A stretch of DNA of 19,941 bases from JACMNW01 sp031402355 (GTDB lineage Bacteria; Pseudomonadota; Alphaproteobacteria; Rhodobacterales; Rhodobacteraceae): contig JANNSG010000141.1 in assembly GCA_031402355.1 (NCBI GenBank), positions 1-19,941 of the forward strand, read 5' to 3'. Positions 7,812 through 15,202 of this stretch are shown piece after piece; position 1 is the first letter of the stretch, and each line of letters opens with the position of its first letter. The position numbers were made by a program, and so were the translations under genes. The notes under the pieces are model-generated. The model saw only the letters and a program-made list of their open reading frames with translations, made no database searches and was not told the DNA's origin.

Positions 7812-8666
7812 ATGGGCGACAATCACAGCAAAGACCTGGCTGCCGACGGCACTTGCGAGGCCGAATTGCGGCGCCTTTGCAGCGATGCCTGTGTTGCACT
7901 TGACGAAGCGCTCGTCCTGTTTCTGAGCAGTGATGATGTGCGAGGCCCACACAAGGCCCGGGTTGCCCTTCGCCGTCTGACCACCTGTCTGGATGCCTTT
8001 GCCCCTTTGTTGCGCAGCAAGCCCTTGTCGATGTTGCGAGGCAAGGCCAAGACCCTGTTCAGAAAACTTGGCAAAGTCCGTGACAGCGATGTCTATGCCG
8101 CCGACAGGGCAGATCAACCCGGGCAGCCGACCCGTTTGCGCCAGAACATGCGCTTGCGCGAGACAATCCGCACCCGTTTGCGCAATGACAAGGCCGCCCG
8201 CTTTTCGCAACATCTGATGTCGGCACTATCGCCGGGCGGCTTGCTGTTTCGCCGCAGGCCAAGGGCGATTGCTTTGCGACATGCCCCGGTGCGCGCCTTT
8301 GCGGCGGGCTTGCTTCAATCGCTGTGGTCGGCTTCGCTGTCCTGGGGTCCATCGGTGGCTGCAATGTCGCCTTCGAAGCGGCATCAGTTCCGCAAGACAG
8401 TGAAGTCATTGCGGTATTCGATCGAATTCTTCTCGGGTCATTTGTCAGATTGGAATATGGGCGTATTCCGGTCCGATCTGCGCGATCTTCAGGATGCATT
8501 GGGTGTGCTGAACGACTTTGACATGGCCCTGGAGATAGAGGGGAAAAACAGCCCCAAGTCCCTGCCCCCCCGCGAAGCTATGGCACTTGCGGCGGCAGAA
8601 ACTCTATGGTCGGGATTGTCAAAAGCCGATCTTCCCTGGGCCGGTCAGGACACCCGACGACCCTGA
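7812..8666 (+). CDS. CHAD domain-containing protein
   Basis: A 284-residue, Arg/Lys-rich, helical protein with the conserved histidine alpha-helical domain (CHAD). The two histidine motifs are visible: PHKARVALRRLTTCLDAF (residues 46-63) and KRHQFRKTVKSLRYSIEFF (189-207), followed by LQDALGVLNDFDMA (226-239). Known of the family: a basic pocket binds polyphosphate and proteins are found on polyphosphate granules; some members are fused to CYTH triphosphatase domains, which is absent here. I chose ATG 7812 because GGA lies eight bases upstream and upstream residues do not look like CHAD; the frame is open to ATG 7662. The 3' end overlaps phnM, on the other strand, by 22 bases. Confidence 0.85.
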   Translation: MGDNHSKDLAADGTCEAELRRLCSDACVALDEALVLFLSSDDVRGPHKARVALRRLTTCLDAFAPLLRSKPLSMLRGKAKTLFRKLGKVRDSDVYAADRADQPGQPTRLRQNMRLRETIRTRLRNDKAARFSQHLMSALSPGGLLFRRRPRAIALRHAPVRAFAAGLLQSLWSASLSWGPSVAAMSPSKRHQFRKTVKSLRYSIEFFSGHLSDWNMGVFRSDLRDLQDALGVLNDFDMALEIEGKNSPKSLPPREAMALAAAETLWSGLSKADLPWAGQDTRRP

Positions 8667-9787
8667 ACCCACACCCCCCGCACTGCACCCGCAGCCCCTA
8701 TTCGGGTGACACGGATCACATCAGCACGCGCGCCCACCACCAGATGGCCACGGTCTGACAGACCGGCAGCATCGGCCGGCGCAACTGTCACGGTTGCGAT
8801 ACCCCGGGCCGTGTCGCCCCAGAGATCGCCCAGCATCAGTGCCCCCGACAAAAGCGACGATGGCACGTAGTCCGACGAAACGATATCCAGAAGATCAGCC
8901 TCTGCCAGTACCTGCGCCGCGACATTACCGGAATGGCTGCCACCACGGATCAGGTTTGGCGCGCCCATCATCACCTTGATCCCATGATCATTGCAGGCTT
9001 GAGCCGCCTCGACCGTGGTCGGGAATTCGGCGAAATGCGCGCCATGTTGGGCTGATCGCAGGACATGTTCGGGCTCGGTGTCGTCATGGCTGGCCAAAAC
9101 CGCGCCATAGCGACGGGCGGCAGCTACTGCAGCAGCCTCATGCGCGTCGCCCAGACGGAGCCGCAGCCCTTTTTGCGCCGCAACATAGCTGTCCCATTCG
9201 CCATCCGAGATGCCATGTTTGCCAACGTAGTATTCCTTGAGTTTCGAAGCATCGCGAAACTGCCGCGCCCCGGGCGTGTGATCCATTAGGCTGACGATAC
9301 CCACACGGTCGCCTTCGCCGAACTTCTCCAACTCGTCGATCAGAGTTTCCGAACAAACCTCGGCACGCAAATGCAGGAAATGGCTGATCTTCAGCGCACC
9401 CGCTGCGCGCAGGCCAAGAATCTCGTCGGCCAGCGCGCGGGCATACTCACCGTAATTCATCTTGGTGTTCGAGATCACCGATCCGACCCGTAGCGCATCG
9501 AAAACCGTCGTGATCCCGACCGAGGCAAGCTCGGCGTCGTGGGCAATGATGGCGGCGGCGTGCGGCCAATCAACCTTGGGTCGCGGCTGGATGTGACGTT
9601 CCAGATTGTCGGTGTGCAGCTCAATCAGGCCGGGCATGACCAGATCGCCCTCGCAATCTATCGCACCGGCAGGGATAGCGATGCCTTCGGCGATATCTGC
9701 AATTTGTCCGTCGACCAGACGTATCTGACCGCGCAGAATGGCGTCGGGCAAAACCAGTGTGGCATTTGCGAGGATCGTTTCGGTCAT
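8645..9787 (-). CDS. phnM: Alpha-D-ribose 1-methylphosphonate 5-triphosphate diphosphatase
   Basis: A 380-residue amidohydrolase-superfamily enzyme of normal PhnM length. Markers include MPGLIELHTDNLERHIQPRP (51-70, metal-binding HxD at 58-60), SHFLHLRAE (135-143), LASHDDT (231-237) and DIVSSDYVPSSLL (301-313, metal aspartate). Reaction: hydrolyses ribose-1-phosphonate 5-triphosphate to the 5-phosphate and pyrophosphate, after PhnGHI and before PhnJ. The start at 9787 has AGGA eight bases upstream; the frame extends 28 codons further but into the palindromic spacer. It is separated from the other phn genes by DUF1045 on the opposite strand, so it needs its own promoter in 9788-9890. The stop lies inside the 3' end of the CHAD gene. 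Confidence 0.95.
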   Translation of the reverse strand: MTETILANATLVLPDAILRGQIRLVDGQIADIAEGIAIPAGAIDCEGDLVMPGLIELHTDNLERHIQPRPKVDWPHAAAIIAHDAELASVGITTVFDALRVGSVISNTKMNYGEYARALADEILGLRAAGALKISHFLHLRAEVCSETLIDELEKFGEGDRVGIVSLMDHTPGARQFRDASKLKEYYVGKHGISDGEWDSYVAAQKGLRLRLGDAHEAAAVAAARRYGAVLASHDDTEPEHVLRSAQHGAHFAEFPTTVEAAQACNDHGIKVMMGAPNLIRGGSHSGNVAAQVLAEADLLDIVSSDYVPSSLLSGALMLGDLWGDTARGIATVTVAPADAAGLSDRGHLVVGARADVIRVTRIGAAGAVRGVWVQGRRVS

Positions 9788-9806
9788 GTCATCAGTCCTG
9801 TCTTGC

Positions 9807-9820
9807 GGTCCGGGGTCCGG
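9807..9820. repeat. Tandem heptamer GGTCCGG x2
   Basis: Two perfect adjacent copies of GGTCCGG in the phnM-DUF1045 divergent spacer, ten bases from the large palindrome. It may be part of a regulatory site or chance; no known binding site is recognised. Confidence 0.4.
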
Positions 9821-9829
9821 CAATGGCAA

Positions 9830-9871
9830 ATGGCACGGGCCTGTCACACAGATGTGACAGGCCCGTGCCAT
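9830..9871. promoter_or_regulatory. Perfect 19-bp-arm inverted repeat between phnM and DUF1045 gene
   Basis: Left arm 9830-9848 (A plus TGGCACGGGCCTGTCACA) and right arm 9853-9871 are exact reverse complements around the 4-base spacer CAGA. It fills the divergent spacer between phnM (start 9787) and the DUF1045 gene (start about 9891). The inner part is CTGTCAC...GTGACAG, each matching a PhoB half-site (CTGTCAY), but inverted rather than the direct repeat of a Pho box. No T run follows on the plus strand; TTTGCC follows on the minus strand. It could be an operator for both genes or an RNA hairpin near the DUF1045 start; which is not shown by sequence alone. Confidence 0.7.
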
Positions 9872-9890
9872 GCAACCGGATATGGACCCG

Positions 9891-10568
9891 ATGAAGCGCT
9901 ATGCTGTCTATTTTGCGCCCCGGCCAGGGGCATTCGCTGATCAGGCAGCGATCTGGTTGGGGCGTGATCTGATCACCGGGCAGGCGCTGGTGCAGCCGCA
10001 ATTGCAAGGGCTGCCGCAGGCTTGCGACATCACCACCGATGCGCGCCGCTATGGCTTTCACGGTACGATCCGCGCGCCCTTTCGTCCTGCAGAAGGGCTG
10101 TCGCAGCCTGACATCCAAGCGGCAACTGCCGACCTTGCCAAGCGGCTTGCGCCGGTCACCTGCACCGGATTGAGGTTGGAAAACCTTCAAGGGTTCGTTG
10201 CTTTGACGCCGGTTGGCTGCGAAGCCGCAGTTCTTGAACTTGGCGCGGCCGTGGTTGAGGCAACCAACCCCCTGCGTGCGCCACTTGAGCGGGCCGAGAT
10301 CGACCGTCGCCGCCCCGACGCATTGTCGCCACGTCAGCGCGAGCTTCTTGATCGCTGGGGATATCCCTTTGTGATGGAAGAGTTCCATTTTCATCTGACC
10401 TTGACAGACCGGCTGCCCGACGGTCTGGCTATGCCTGTCATGGCGGCGTTGCAGACCTTCTTTGCGCCGGTCCTGCCACGTCCCTTCGTGATCGAGGATC
10501 TGTGCCTGTTTGGCGAAGATGCGGCGGGTGCGTTCCATCTGTTGCACCGTTATGCCCTGACCGGCTGA
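9891..10568 (+). CDS. DUF1045 phosphonate-metabolism protein (2H phosphoesterase-like)
   Basis: A 225-residue protein of the DUF1045 family found in phn operons. Two HxT-type motifs of the 2H phosphoesterase superfamily are visible: YGFHGTIRAPF (H57, T59) and FHFHLTLT (H168, T170). 2H enzymes open cyclic phosphodiesters. In C-P lyase pathways the product is 5-phosphoribosyl 1,2-cyclic phosphate, normally opened by PhnP; no phnP is visible here, so this protein could do that step (inference). Start: ATG 9891 gives the usual MKRYAVYFAP; in-frame ATGs at 9882 and 9870 are alternatives, the last touching the palindrome. It is transcribed against the phn operon, and its 3' end overlaps that of phnN by 19 bases. 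Confidence 0.88.
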   Translation: MKRYAVYFAPRPGAFADQAAIWLGRDLITGQALVQPQLQGLPQACDITTDARRYGFHGTIRAPFRPAEGLSQPDIQAATADLAKRLAPVTCTGLRLENLQGFVALTPVGCEAAVLELGAAVVEATNPLRAPLERAEIDRRRPDALSPRQRELLDRWGYPFVMEEFHFHLTLTDRLPDGLAMPVMAALQTFFAPVLPRPFVIEDLCLFGEDAAGAFHLLHRYALTG

Positions 10569-11074
10569 AGTGCGGCCAGAAGCCGCTCAATGCCTTGTTC
10601 TGCTGTGCTGTCATTGATGATTGTTGTCGCCTGAATTCCGTTTGGCAACTGAAAGTCCGCCCGCGCCAGACGCGCCCGGATATCGGCTATGTCTTCGCGG
10701 CCACGGGCAGCCAGACGTTCGGCCAAGGTGGCACTGGGTGCCGTAACAAGGATCACCCGCAGATCGCAAAACGCTGCCTGCGCCGCTGTCAATGCAGCAC
10801 GCGAGCAGTTGAAGACCAGGTCGCCGGGCCGGTCTACCTGGCTATGCGGAATGCCGTAGCGCAGGCCATGTGCCGACCAGTCAACGGCAAACTCGCCTGC
10901 TGCTTTCCGAACGGCGAAAGCCGATGGTGTCACGCCCTCGAAATCCTCACCCCCGGCTTCGGTCGGTCGGGTGATCACCCGGCGCACCACGTGCAGATCG
11001 GGTCGCGCGGCCGCAGCCCCGGCGATCAGCGTGTCTTTGCCTGCACCTGATGGTCCGACAACTGCAAAGATCAT
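10550..11074 (-). CDS. phnN: Ribose 1,5-bisphosphate phosphokinase
   Basis: A 174-residue guanylate-kinase-like kinase. The P-loop is GPSGAGKD (7-14), followed by RRVITRPTEAGGEDFEGV, the region typical of PhnN, and later the LID-type segment ERLAARGREDIADIRARLAR. Reaction: ATP-dependent phosphorylation of ribose 1,5-bisphosphate to PRPP, returning the ribose of the C-P lyase pathway to nucleotide synthesis. It is the last gene of the phnG-N operon; its ATG overlaps the phnL stop (ATGA). The upstream ribosome binding site is weak, which suggests dependence on translational coupling. Confidence 0.94.
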   Translation of the reverse strand: MIFAVVGPSGAGKDTLIAGAAAARPDLHVVRRVITRPTEAGGEDFEGVTPSAFAVRKAAGEFAVDWSAHGLRYGIPHSQVDRPGDLVFNCSRAALTAAQAAFCDLRVILVTAPSATLAERLAARGREDIADIRARLARADFQLPNGIQATTIINDSTAEQGIERLLAALQPVRA

Positions 11075-11754
11075 GCGGCGGCCGTTGGGGTAAATTCACC
11101 AACGTCGACGCATCGGTCGCAGACCCGCGATCGCGCAGCTTCGTCGTGAAAAATGCCAAGGATCGCGGCTCCTCTGGCCTTGGCCTCTTCGATAAGGGTC
11201 AGCACGACATCGCGGTTTGCCGCATCGAGACTTGCCGTGGGTTCGTCCAGCAACAGCGCCGGGTAGTCATGTGCAAAGCCGCGGGCGATGTTCACCCTTT
11301 GCTGTTCGCCGCCCGAAAAAGTGGTCGGTGACAGCAGCCACAGCCGCCGTGGAATGTTCAGCCGGGCAAGCAGATCCGCCGCCCTGTCTTGCGCTTCGGC
11401 AACAGGGGTTCCTACTGCAAGCAAGGGTTCTGCCACGACGTCCAGCGTTGGCACGCGCGGCACCACGCGCAAGAACTGGCTGACATAGCCTAGGGTTCGG
11501 CGGCGCAGCGCAATGATCTGGCGCGGCTCGGCACGGGCAACGTCAGTATCGCCCACAAGAATGCGGCCCCCGGCAGCAAGGTAGTTGCCCCAGACCAGCC
11601 GCATCAACGTGGATTTGCCGGCGCCTGACGGTCCTGTCAGGCCCACGCATTCCCCCGGAGCAACCGAAAACGAGGCGGCGGCCATCACCGGGATCACCGC
11701 ACCGCCCTGATTGTGCAAGGTAAAGCTTTTCGAAAGGTTTTCTATCCGGATCAT
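11071..11754 (-). CDS. phnL: C-P lyase system ABC-type protein PhnL
   Basis: A 227-residue ABC ATPase with Walker A GPSGAGKS (41-48), Q-loop region GYVSQFLRVVPRV (89-101), signature FSGGEQQRVNIARG (146-159) and Walker B ALLLDEPTASLD (166-177). The VSQFLRVVPRVPTLDVVAEP region separates PhnL from transport ATPases. It is not a transporter subunit: PhnL is required for C-P lyase activity and, with PhnK, associates with the PhnGHIJ core. Start ATG 11754 has AGGTG seven bases upstream and gives the standard N terminus; the frame extends 21 codons further into phnK. The phnK stop is four bases upstream. Confidence 0.94.
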   Translation of the reverse strand: MIRIENLSKSFTLHNQGGAVIPVMAAASFSVAPGECVGLTGPSGAGKSTLMRLVWGNYLAAGGRILVGDTDVARAEPRQIIALRRRTLGYVSQFLRVVPRVPTLDVVAEPLLAVGTPVAEAQDRAADLLARLNIPRRLWLLSPTTFSGGEQQRVNIARGFAHDYPALLLDEPTASLDAANRDVVLTLIEEAKARGAAILGIFHDEAARSRVCDRCVDVGEFTPTAAA

Positions 11755-11758
11755 TGGG

Positions 11759-12544
11759 TCACACCTGAAGGACAGAGGAAACAAGCAGTTGCGTATAGGC
11801 GTGCTGGGGATCATCAAGAACCTGATCCGTCAAACCCTGTTCGATCACCTGCCCGCCTTTCATCACCATCAAGCGATGGGCCAGCAAACGCACAACCGCC
11901 AGGTCATGCGTCACGATGACAACCGATAGCCCAAGATCCCGCACCAGCCCCCGCAGCAGATCCAGCAGCCGCGCCTGAACCGAGACATCAAGGCCGCCGG
12001 TCGGTTCATCCATGAACACCAGACGCGGGGATGTTACCAGGTTACGAGCGATCTGAAGCCGTTGCTGCATGCCACCCGAAAAGGCCGAGGGGCGGTCGTC
12101 GATCCGGTCGGCGGCAATTTCCACCCGGCCCAGCCAGTCGATAGCCTTTTCGCGAATATCACCGTAGTGTCTGGCGCCCACAGCCATCAGCCGTTCACCC
12201 ACATTGCCCCCGGCGCTGACCCCCATCCGCAGCCCGTCGCGCGGATTTTGGTGGACAAAGGCCCAGTCGGTGCGGCCAAGCCTGCGCCGTTCGGTCTCTG
12301 TCATCGCCAGCACATCGCGGCCGTCATAGGAAAGGCGGCCAAGATCCGGTCGCAGATGGCCCGCGAGGCAGGACAGCAGCGTTGATTTGCCCGATCCGCT
12401 TTCACCGACAATGCCCAGAACCTCGCCCGGCCAAAGATCAAAGGACACATCGGCACAGCCAATCCGTGCGCCGTATCGCCGGGTCAGGCTGGTGACTGAC
12501 AAAAGCGGTTGGTCCGGCGCGACGATGGGTTCGTGAACGCTCAT
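11759..12544 (-). CDS. phnK: C-P lyase system ABC-type protein PhnK
   Basis: A 261-residue ABC ATPase: Walker A GESGSGKS (47-54), FVHQNPRDGLRMGVSAGGN (96-114), signature FSGGMQQRLQIARNL (155-169), Walker B LVFMDEPTGGLD (175-186) and the VIVTHD switch. The HQNPRDGLR segment is typical of PhnK. It is most like oligopeptide-type importer ATPases but belongs to the C-P lyase complex, where PhnK binds the PhnJ subunits. The ATG at 12544 overlaps the phnJ stop (ATGA) and has AGGGGG upstream, in line with stoichiometric production with PhnJ. Confidence 0.95.
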   Translation of the reverse strand: MSVHEPIVAPDQPLLSVTSLTRRYGARIGCADVSFDLWPGEVLGIVGESGSGKSTLLSCLAGHLRPDLGRLSYDGRDVLAMTETERRRLGRTDWAFVHQNPRDGLRMGVSAGGNVGERLMAVGARHYGDIREKAIDWLGRVEIAADRIDDRPSAFSGGMQQRLQIARNLVTSPRLVFMDEPTGGLDVSVQARLLDLLRGLVRDLGLSVVIVTHDLAVVRLLAHRLMVMKGGQVIEQGLTDQVLDDPQHAYTQLLVSSVLQV

Positions 12545-13524
12545 GCCCTGCCCCCTGTTTGGGTGGTTCGCACCCCCGTCACGACCCCTTGAATTGAAGG
12601 GTTGGCTTGCACCTCACTTGTGAAAGTGGCTGCGGCGGCATGGGGGACCGGACCTTCAGCCCCGAGACGGCCGACATGCCCCTTGATCCGACGTCCGGAA
12701 CAGAAATCGGTGTCCGAGCAGACGAACATGCGCCCGCCCTGGTCATCCAGGATCACTTCATCCAGATAGCTGTCTTTCGCGCCACACAGGTCGCAATCAT
12801 GCGGCGCTTTAGATGCTTCGAACGGATGGTCGTCAAAGTCCAGGCTGACCACGTGCGTCCAGGGCGGCAAAGCATAGATGCGCTGCTCGCGGCCCGCACC
12901 GAACAACTGAATTGCCGGGTTGCATGACAGTTTGGGATTGTCGAATTTCGGAATTGGCGACGGATCCATCACATAGCGCCCTTCGACTTTGACCGGGTAA
13001 TCATAAGCGGTCGCGATCGTGCCATGGCGCGCGATGTCTTCGTACAGCTTGACATGCATCAATCCGTATTCTTCCAGCTCGTGCATCTTGCGGGTTTCGG
13101 TCTCGCGCGGTTCCAGAAAGCGCAGGGGTTCCGGGATCGGCACCTGATAGACTAGGATCTGGCCTTCGGTCAGGGCTGTCTCGGGAATACGGTGGCGGGT
13201 CTGGATCAGCGTAGCGTCAGGTGTCGACTCGGTGACCGCAACCCCGGCTGTGCGCTGAAAGAATTTGCGGATGCTGACGGCATTCGTAGTGTCATCGGCG
13301 CCCTGATCGATCACTTTCAGGCGGTCCTCTGGTACCAGGCAGGCTGCCGTCACCTGCACCCCGCCGGTGCCCCAACCATAGGGCATCGGCATCTCGCGGC
13401 TGGCAAACGGCACCTGATAGCCCGGCACGGCGATGCCTTTCAAGATTGCACGTCGGATCATCCGCTTGGTCTGTTCATCAAGATAGGCGAAGTTGTAGGC
13501 TTCGGATTGAAGATCTTCAGTCAC
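12541..13524 (-). CDS. phnJ: Alpha-D-ribose 1-methylphosphonate 5-phosphate C-P lyase
   Basis: The radical-SAM C-P lyase. The four conserved cysteines are present with canonical spacing C-x2-C-x21-C-x5-C (C244, C247, C269, C275), providing the 4Fe-4S ligands and the active-site thiol. The VPGYQVPFASREMPMPYGWG stretch carries the glycyl-radical glycine (G35, aligned to E. coli Gly32 by the constant offset of 3). Reaction: splits ribose-1-phosphonate 5-phosphate to an alkane and the 1,2-cyclic phosphate. The start is GTG at 13524, overlapping the HAD gene stop (GTGA). At 327 residues it exceeds E. coli PhnJ (281) by a tail of about 43 residues after the cysteine motif. Confidence 0.96.
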   Translation of the reverse strand: MTEDLQSEAYNFAYLDEQTKRMIRRAILKGIAVPGYQVPFASREMPMPYGWGTGGVQVTAACLVPEDRLKVIDQGADDTTNAVSIRKFFQRTAGVAVTESTPDATLIQTRHRIPETALTEGQILVYQVPIPEPLRFLEPRETETRKMHELEEYGLMHVKLYEDIARHGTIATAYDYPVKVEGRYVMDPSPIPKFDNPKLSCNPAIQLFGAGREQRIYALPPWTHVVSLDFDDHPFEASKAPHDCDLCGAKDSYLDEVILDDQGGRMFVCSDTDFCSGRRIKGHVGRLGAEGPVPHAAAATFTSEVQANPSIQGVVTGVRTTQTGGRA

Positions 13525-14123
13525 AAAAGCCCCCGTTCGGCAAGGGCCGCAGCCAGCCGGTCTGCATCGGTGAAGTGAATGGCGTCCATGCCAACCGCCA
13601 TGGCCCCAACGACGTTGTGCAGGCCGTCATCAATGAAAACACAATCTTCGGGCGCGACTCCGGCACGGTCGCACAGCAACCGGTAGATGCGCGGATCAGG
13701 CTTCAGAATACCTTCCTGCCCGGACACAACGATCACGCCGAAAATCTCAGCCAGACGGGGATGCGCCTGCAATCCACCGGGCCAGGTCTCTGCCGACCAG
13801 TTGGTAATGGCATGCAGGGGCGTGCCCTTTGCGCGCAGACGGTCCACCACATCCCAAGTGCCGGGCACCTGGTTGCGCACGGTTTCGCCGTAGCGCGTGA
13901 CATAGGACCCAAGGCGGCGGCGGTCTTCGGGATCGGCGATTTCTGCAGCGAGATCGGCGAAGGTTGCACCACCATCGGCGCGCAGGTTGCGTGCCTTGAA
14001 ATCCACCCGCGCCATGAAGGCATCCACGTCTTCGCGTGAGCCAAGCTCGTCTATCCAGGCCATCTGCGGTTGCCAGTCGATCAACACCCCACCCAGATCA
14101 AACACTACCACAGACGCCGTCAT
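13521..14123 (-). CDS. HAD-IA family hydrolase inserted between phnI and phnJ
   Basis: A 200-residue haloacid-dehalogenase-like hydrolase. Motif I is VVFDLGGVLIDW (nucleophile D9; the usual second Asp is Gly11, as in YihX-like sugar phosphatases), motif II ITNWS (106-110), motif III Lys in ILKPDPRIY (K141), motif IV CVFIDDG (D165, D166). A small helical cap lies at about 15-85. It is not PhnX-like, as it lacks that enzyme's cap-domain lysine context. It is coupled on both sides: ATGA overlap with phnI, GTGA overlap with phnJ, and AGGAGG seven bases before its ATG. Probable small-molecule phosphatase; whether it acts on a phosphonate-pathway intermediate is inferred only from position. Confidence 0.88.
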   Translation of the reverse strand: MTASVVVFDLGGVLIDWQPQMAWIDELGSREDVDAFMARVDFKARNLRADGGATFADLAAEIADPEDRRRLGSYVTRYGETVRNQVPGTWDVVDRLRAKGTPLHAITNWSAETWPGGLQAHPRLAEIFGVIVVSGQEGILKPDPRIYRLLCDRAGVAPEDCVFIDDGLHNVVGAMAVGMDAIHFTDADRLAAALAERGLL

Positions 14124-15202
14124 TCTGCCGCCTCCTGCATGACGTCAGCCTCGCGCCGCAACCGCCGCACCAGTTCCAACTCGGCCTGAAAATCCACATA
14201 ATGGGGCAACTTGATGTGTTCGAGGAAACCTGTAGCCTGGATATTGTCGCAATGCATCAGGACGAATTCTTCGTCCTGTGCCGGGGCGCCGATGCTGTCT
14301 TCGCCCAGTTCCTTCCAGCGCAAAGCGCGGTCGACCAGGCTCATGGCGATGGCCTTGCGCTCTGACTGACCAAATACCAGCCCATAGCCACGGGTGAACT
14401 GTGGTGGTTCGGTTTTCGAGCCCTTGAACTGGTTCACCGTTTCACATTCGGTAAGGTCCATCTCGCCGATCTCGACAGAAAATCCCAGTTCAGGAATATC
14501 CACCTCGACTGCGACACGGCCGATGCGCAATTCGCCCACGAAGGCATGCGTGCGGCCATATCCGCGCTGGGTGGAATACGCCAGACCAAGGATGAAGCCT
14601 TCATCGCCACGGGTGATTGCCTGCAGCCGCAAGGCCCGGTTTGCCGGCAGTTCCATCGGCTCGCGGGTCAGATCGGGCGGGACGGTGTCAGAATTCCCGG
14701 CGGGTTCGATCAATCCGTCGCGGTTCAGAAATCCGGTCACATGCGGCACGGCGACTGTGATGGCGGGCGCGGTAGCGGCCGATGGAACCTCGCCCTCGGC
14801 CATCAGTTTGAAATCCAGCAACCGGTGCGTGTAGTCAAAGGTCGGCCCCAGCACCTGGCCGCCCGGCAGGTCCTTGAACGTGGCGCTGACCCGGCGGATC
14901 ACATCCATTTTCCCGGTGTCAACTGCAACAGACGCCGCAAACCGGGGCAGCGTGGTGCGATAAGCGCGGATCAGAAACACGGCTTCGATCAGATCGCCGC
15001 GCGCCTGTTTGATCGCCAGCGCCGCCAGATCGGGATCATACAGCGACCCTTCCGCCATCACCCTGTTGACCGCCAGCTTCATTTGCTCACGGATCTGCAG
15101 CACCGAAAGCTCTGGCACTGCCGGGTCGCCCCGGCGTTCCTCGGCCAGCCAGGTGTGCGCAGTGTCGATTGCCCGTTCGCCGCCCTTGACTGCTACATAC
15201 AT
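14120..15202 (-). CDS. phnI: Alpha-D-ribose 1-methylphosphonate 5-triphosphate synthase subunit PhnI
   Basis: A 360-residue PhnI, close to the E. coli length. It begins MYVAVKGGERAIDTAHTWLAEERRGD and has FDYTHRLLDFKLMAEGE, GYGRTHAFVGELRIG, GYGLVFGQSERKAIAMSLVDRAL and the His-rich HCDNIQATGFLEHIKLPHYVDFQAEL, all PhnI hallmarks. PhnI is the nucleosidase/transferase subunit that, with PhnG, H and L, exchanges adenine of ATP for the phosphonate. The ATG at 15202 overlaps the phnH stop by one base (TGATG) and has GGAGG seven bases upstream. Downstream it is followed, unusually, by a HAD gene instead of phnJ. Confidence 0.96.
   Translation of the reverse strand: MYVAVKGGERAIDTAHTWLAEERRGDPAVPELSVLQIREQMKLAVNRVMAEGSLYDPDLAALAIKQARGDLIEAVFLIRAYRTTLPRFAASVAVDTGKMDVIRRVSATFKDLPGGQVLGPTFDYTHRLLDFKLMAEGEVPSAATAPAITVAVPHVTGFLNRDGLIEPAGNSDTVPPDLTREPMELPANRALRLQAITRGDEGFILGLAYSTQRGYGRTHAFVGELRIGRVAVEVDIPELGFSVEIGEMDLTECETVNQFKGSKTEPPQFTRGYGLVFGQSERKAIAMSLVDRALRWKELGEDSIGAPAQDEEFVLMHCDNIQATGFLEHIKLPHYVDFQAELELVRRLRREADVMQEAAE

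Noticed and set aside
9792..10547. 251-codon minus-strand frame opposite DUF1045, which would make the phn operon all minus strand
   Set aside because: The plus-strand frame carries clear DUF1045 motifs (HGTI, HLTL); the minus frame has no family features.
11071..12544. Reading PhnK and PhnL as ATPases of the phosphonate importer
   Set aside because: Both have PhnK/PhnL-specific segments and sit within the C-P lyase operon; the importer ATPase PhnC would be expected beside phnD, off the right edge.
13521..14123. Calling the HAD protein PhnX (phosphonoacetaldehyde hydrolase)
   Set aside because: It lacks the PhnX cap-domain lysine context and is about 70 residues shorter; no phnW-like transaminase is next to it.
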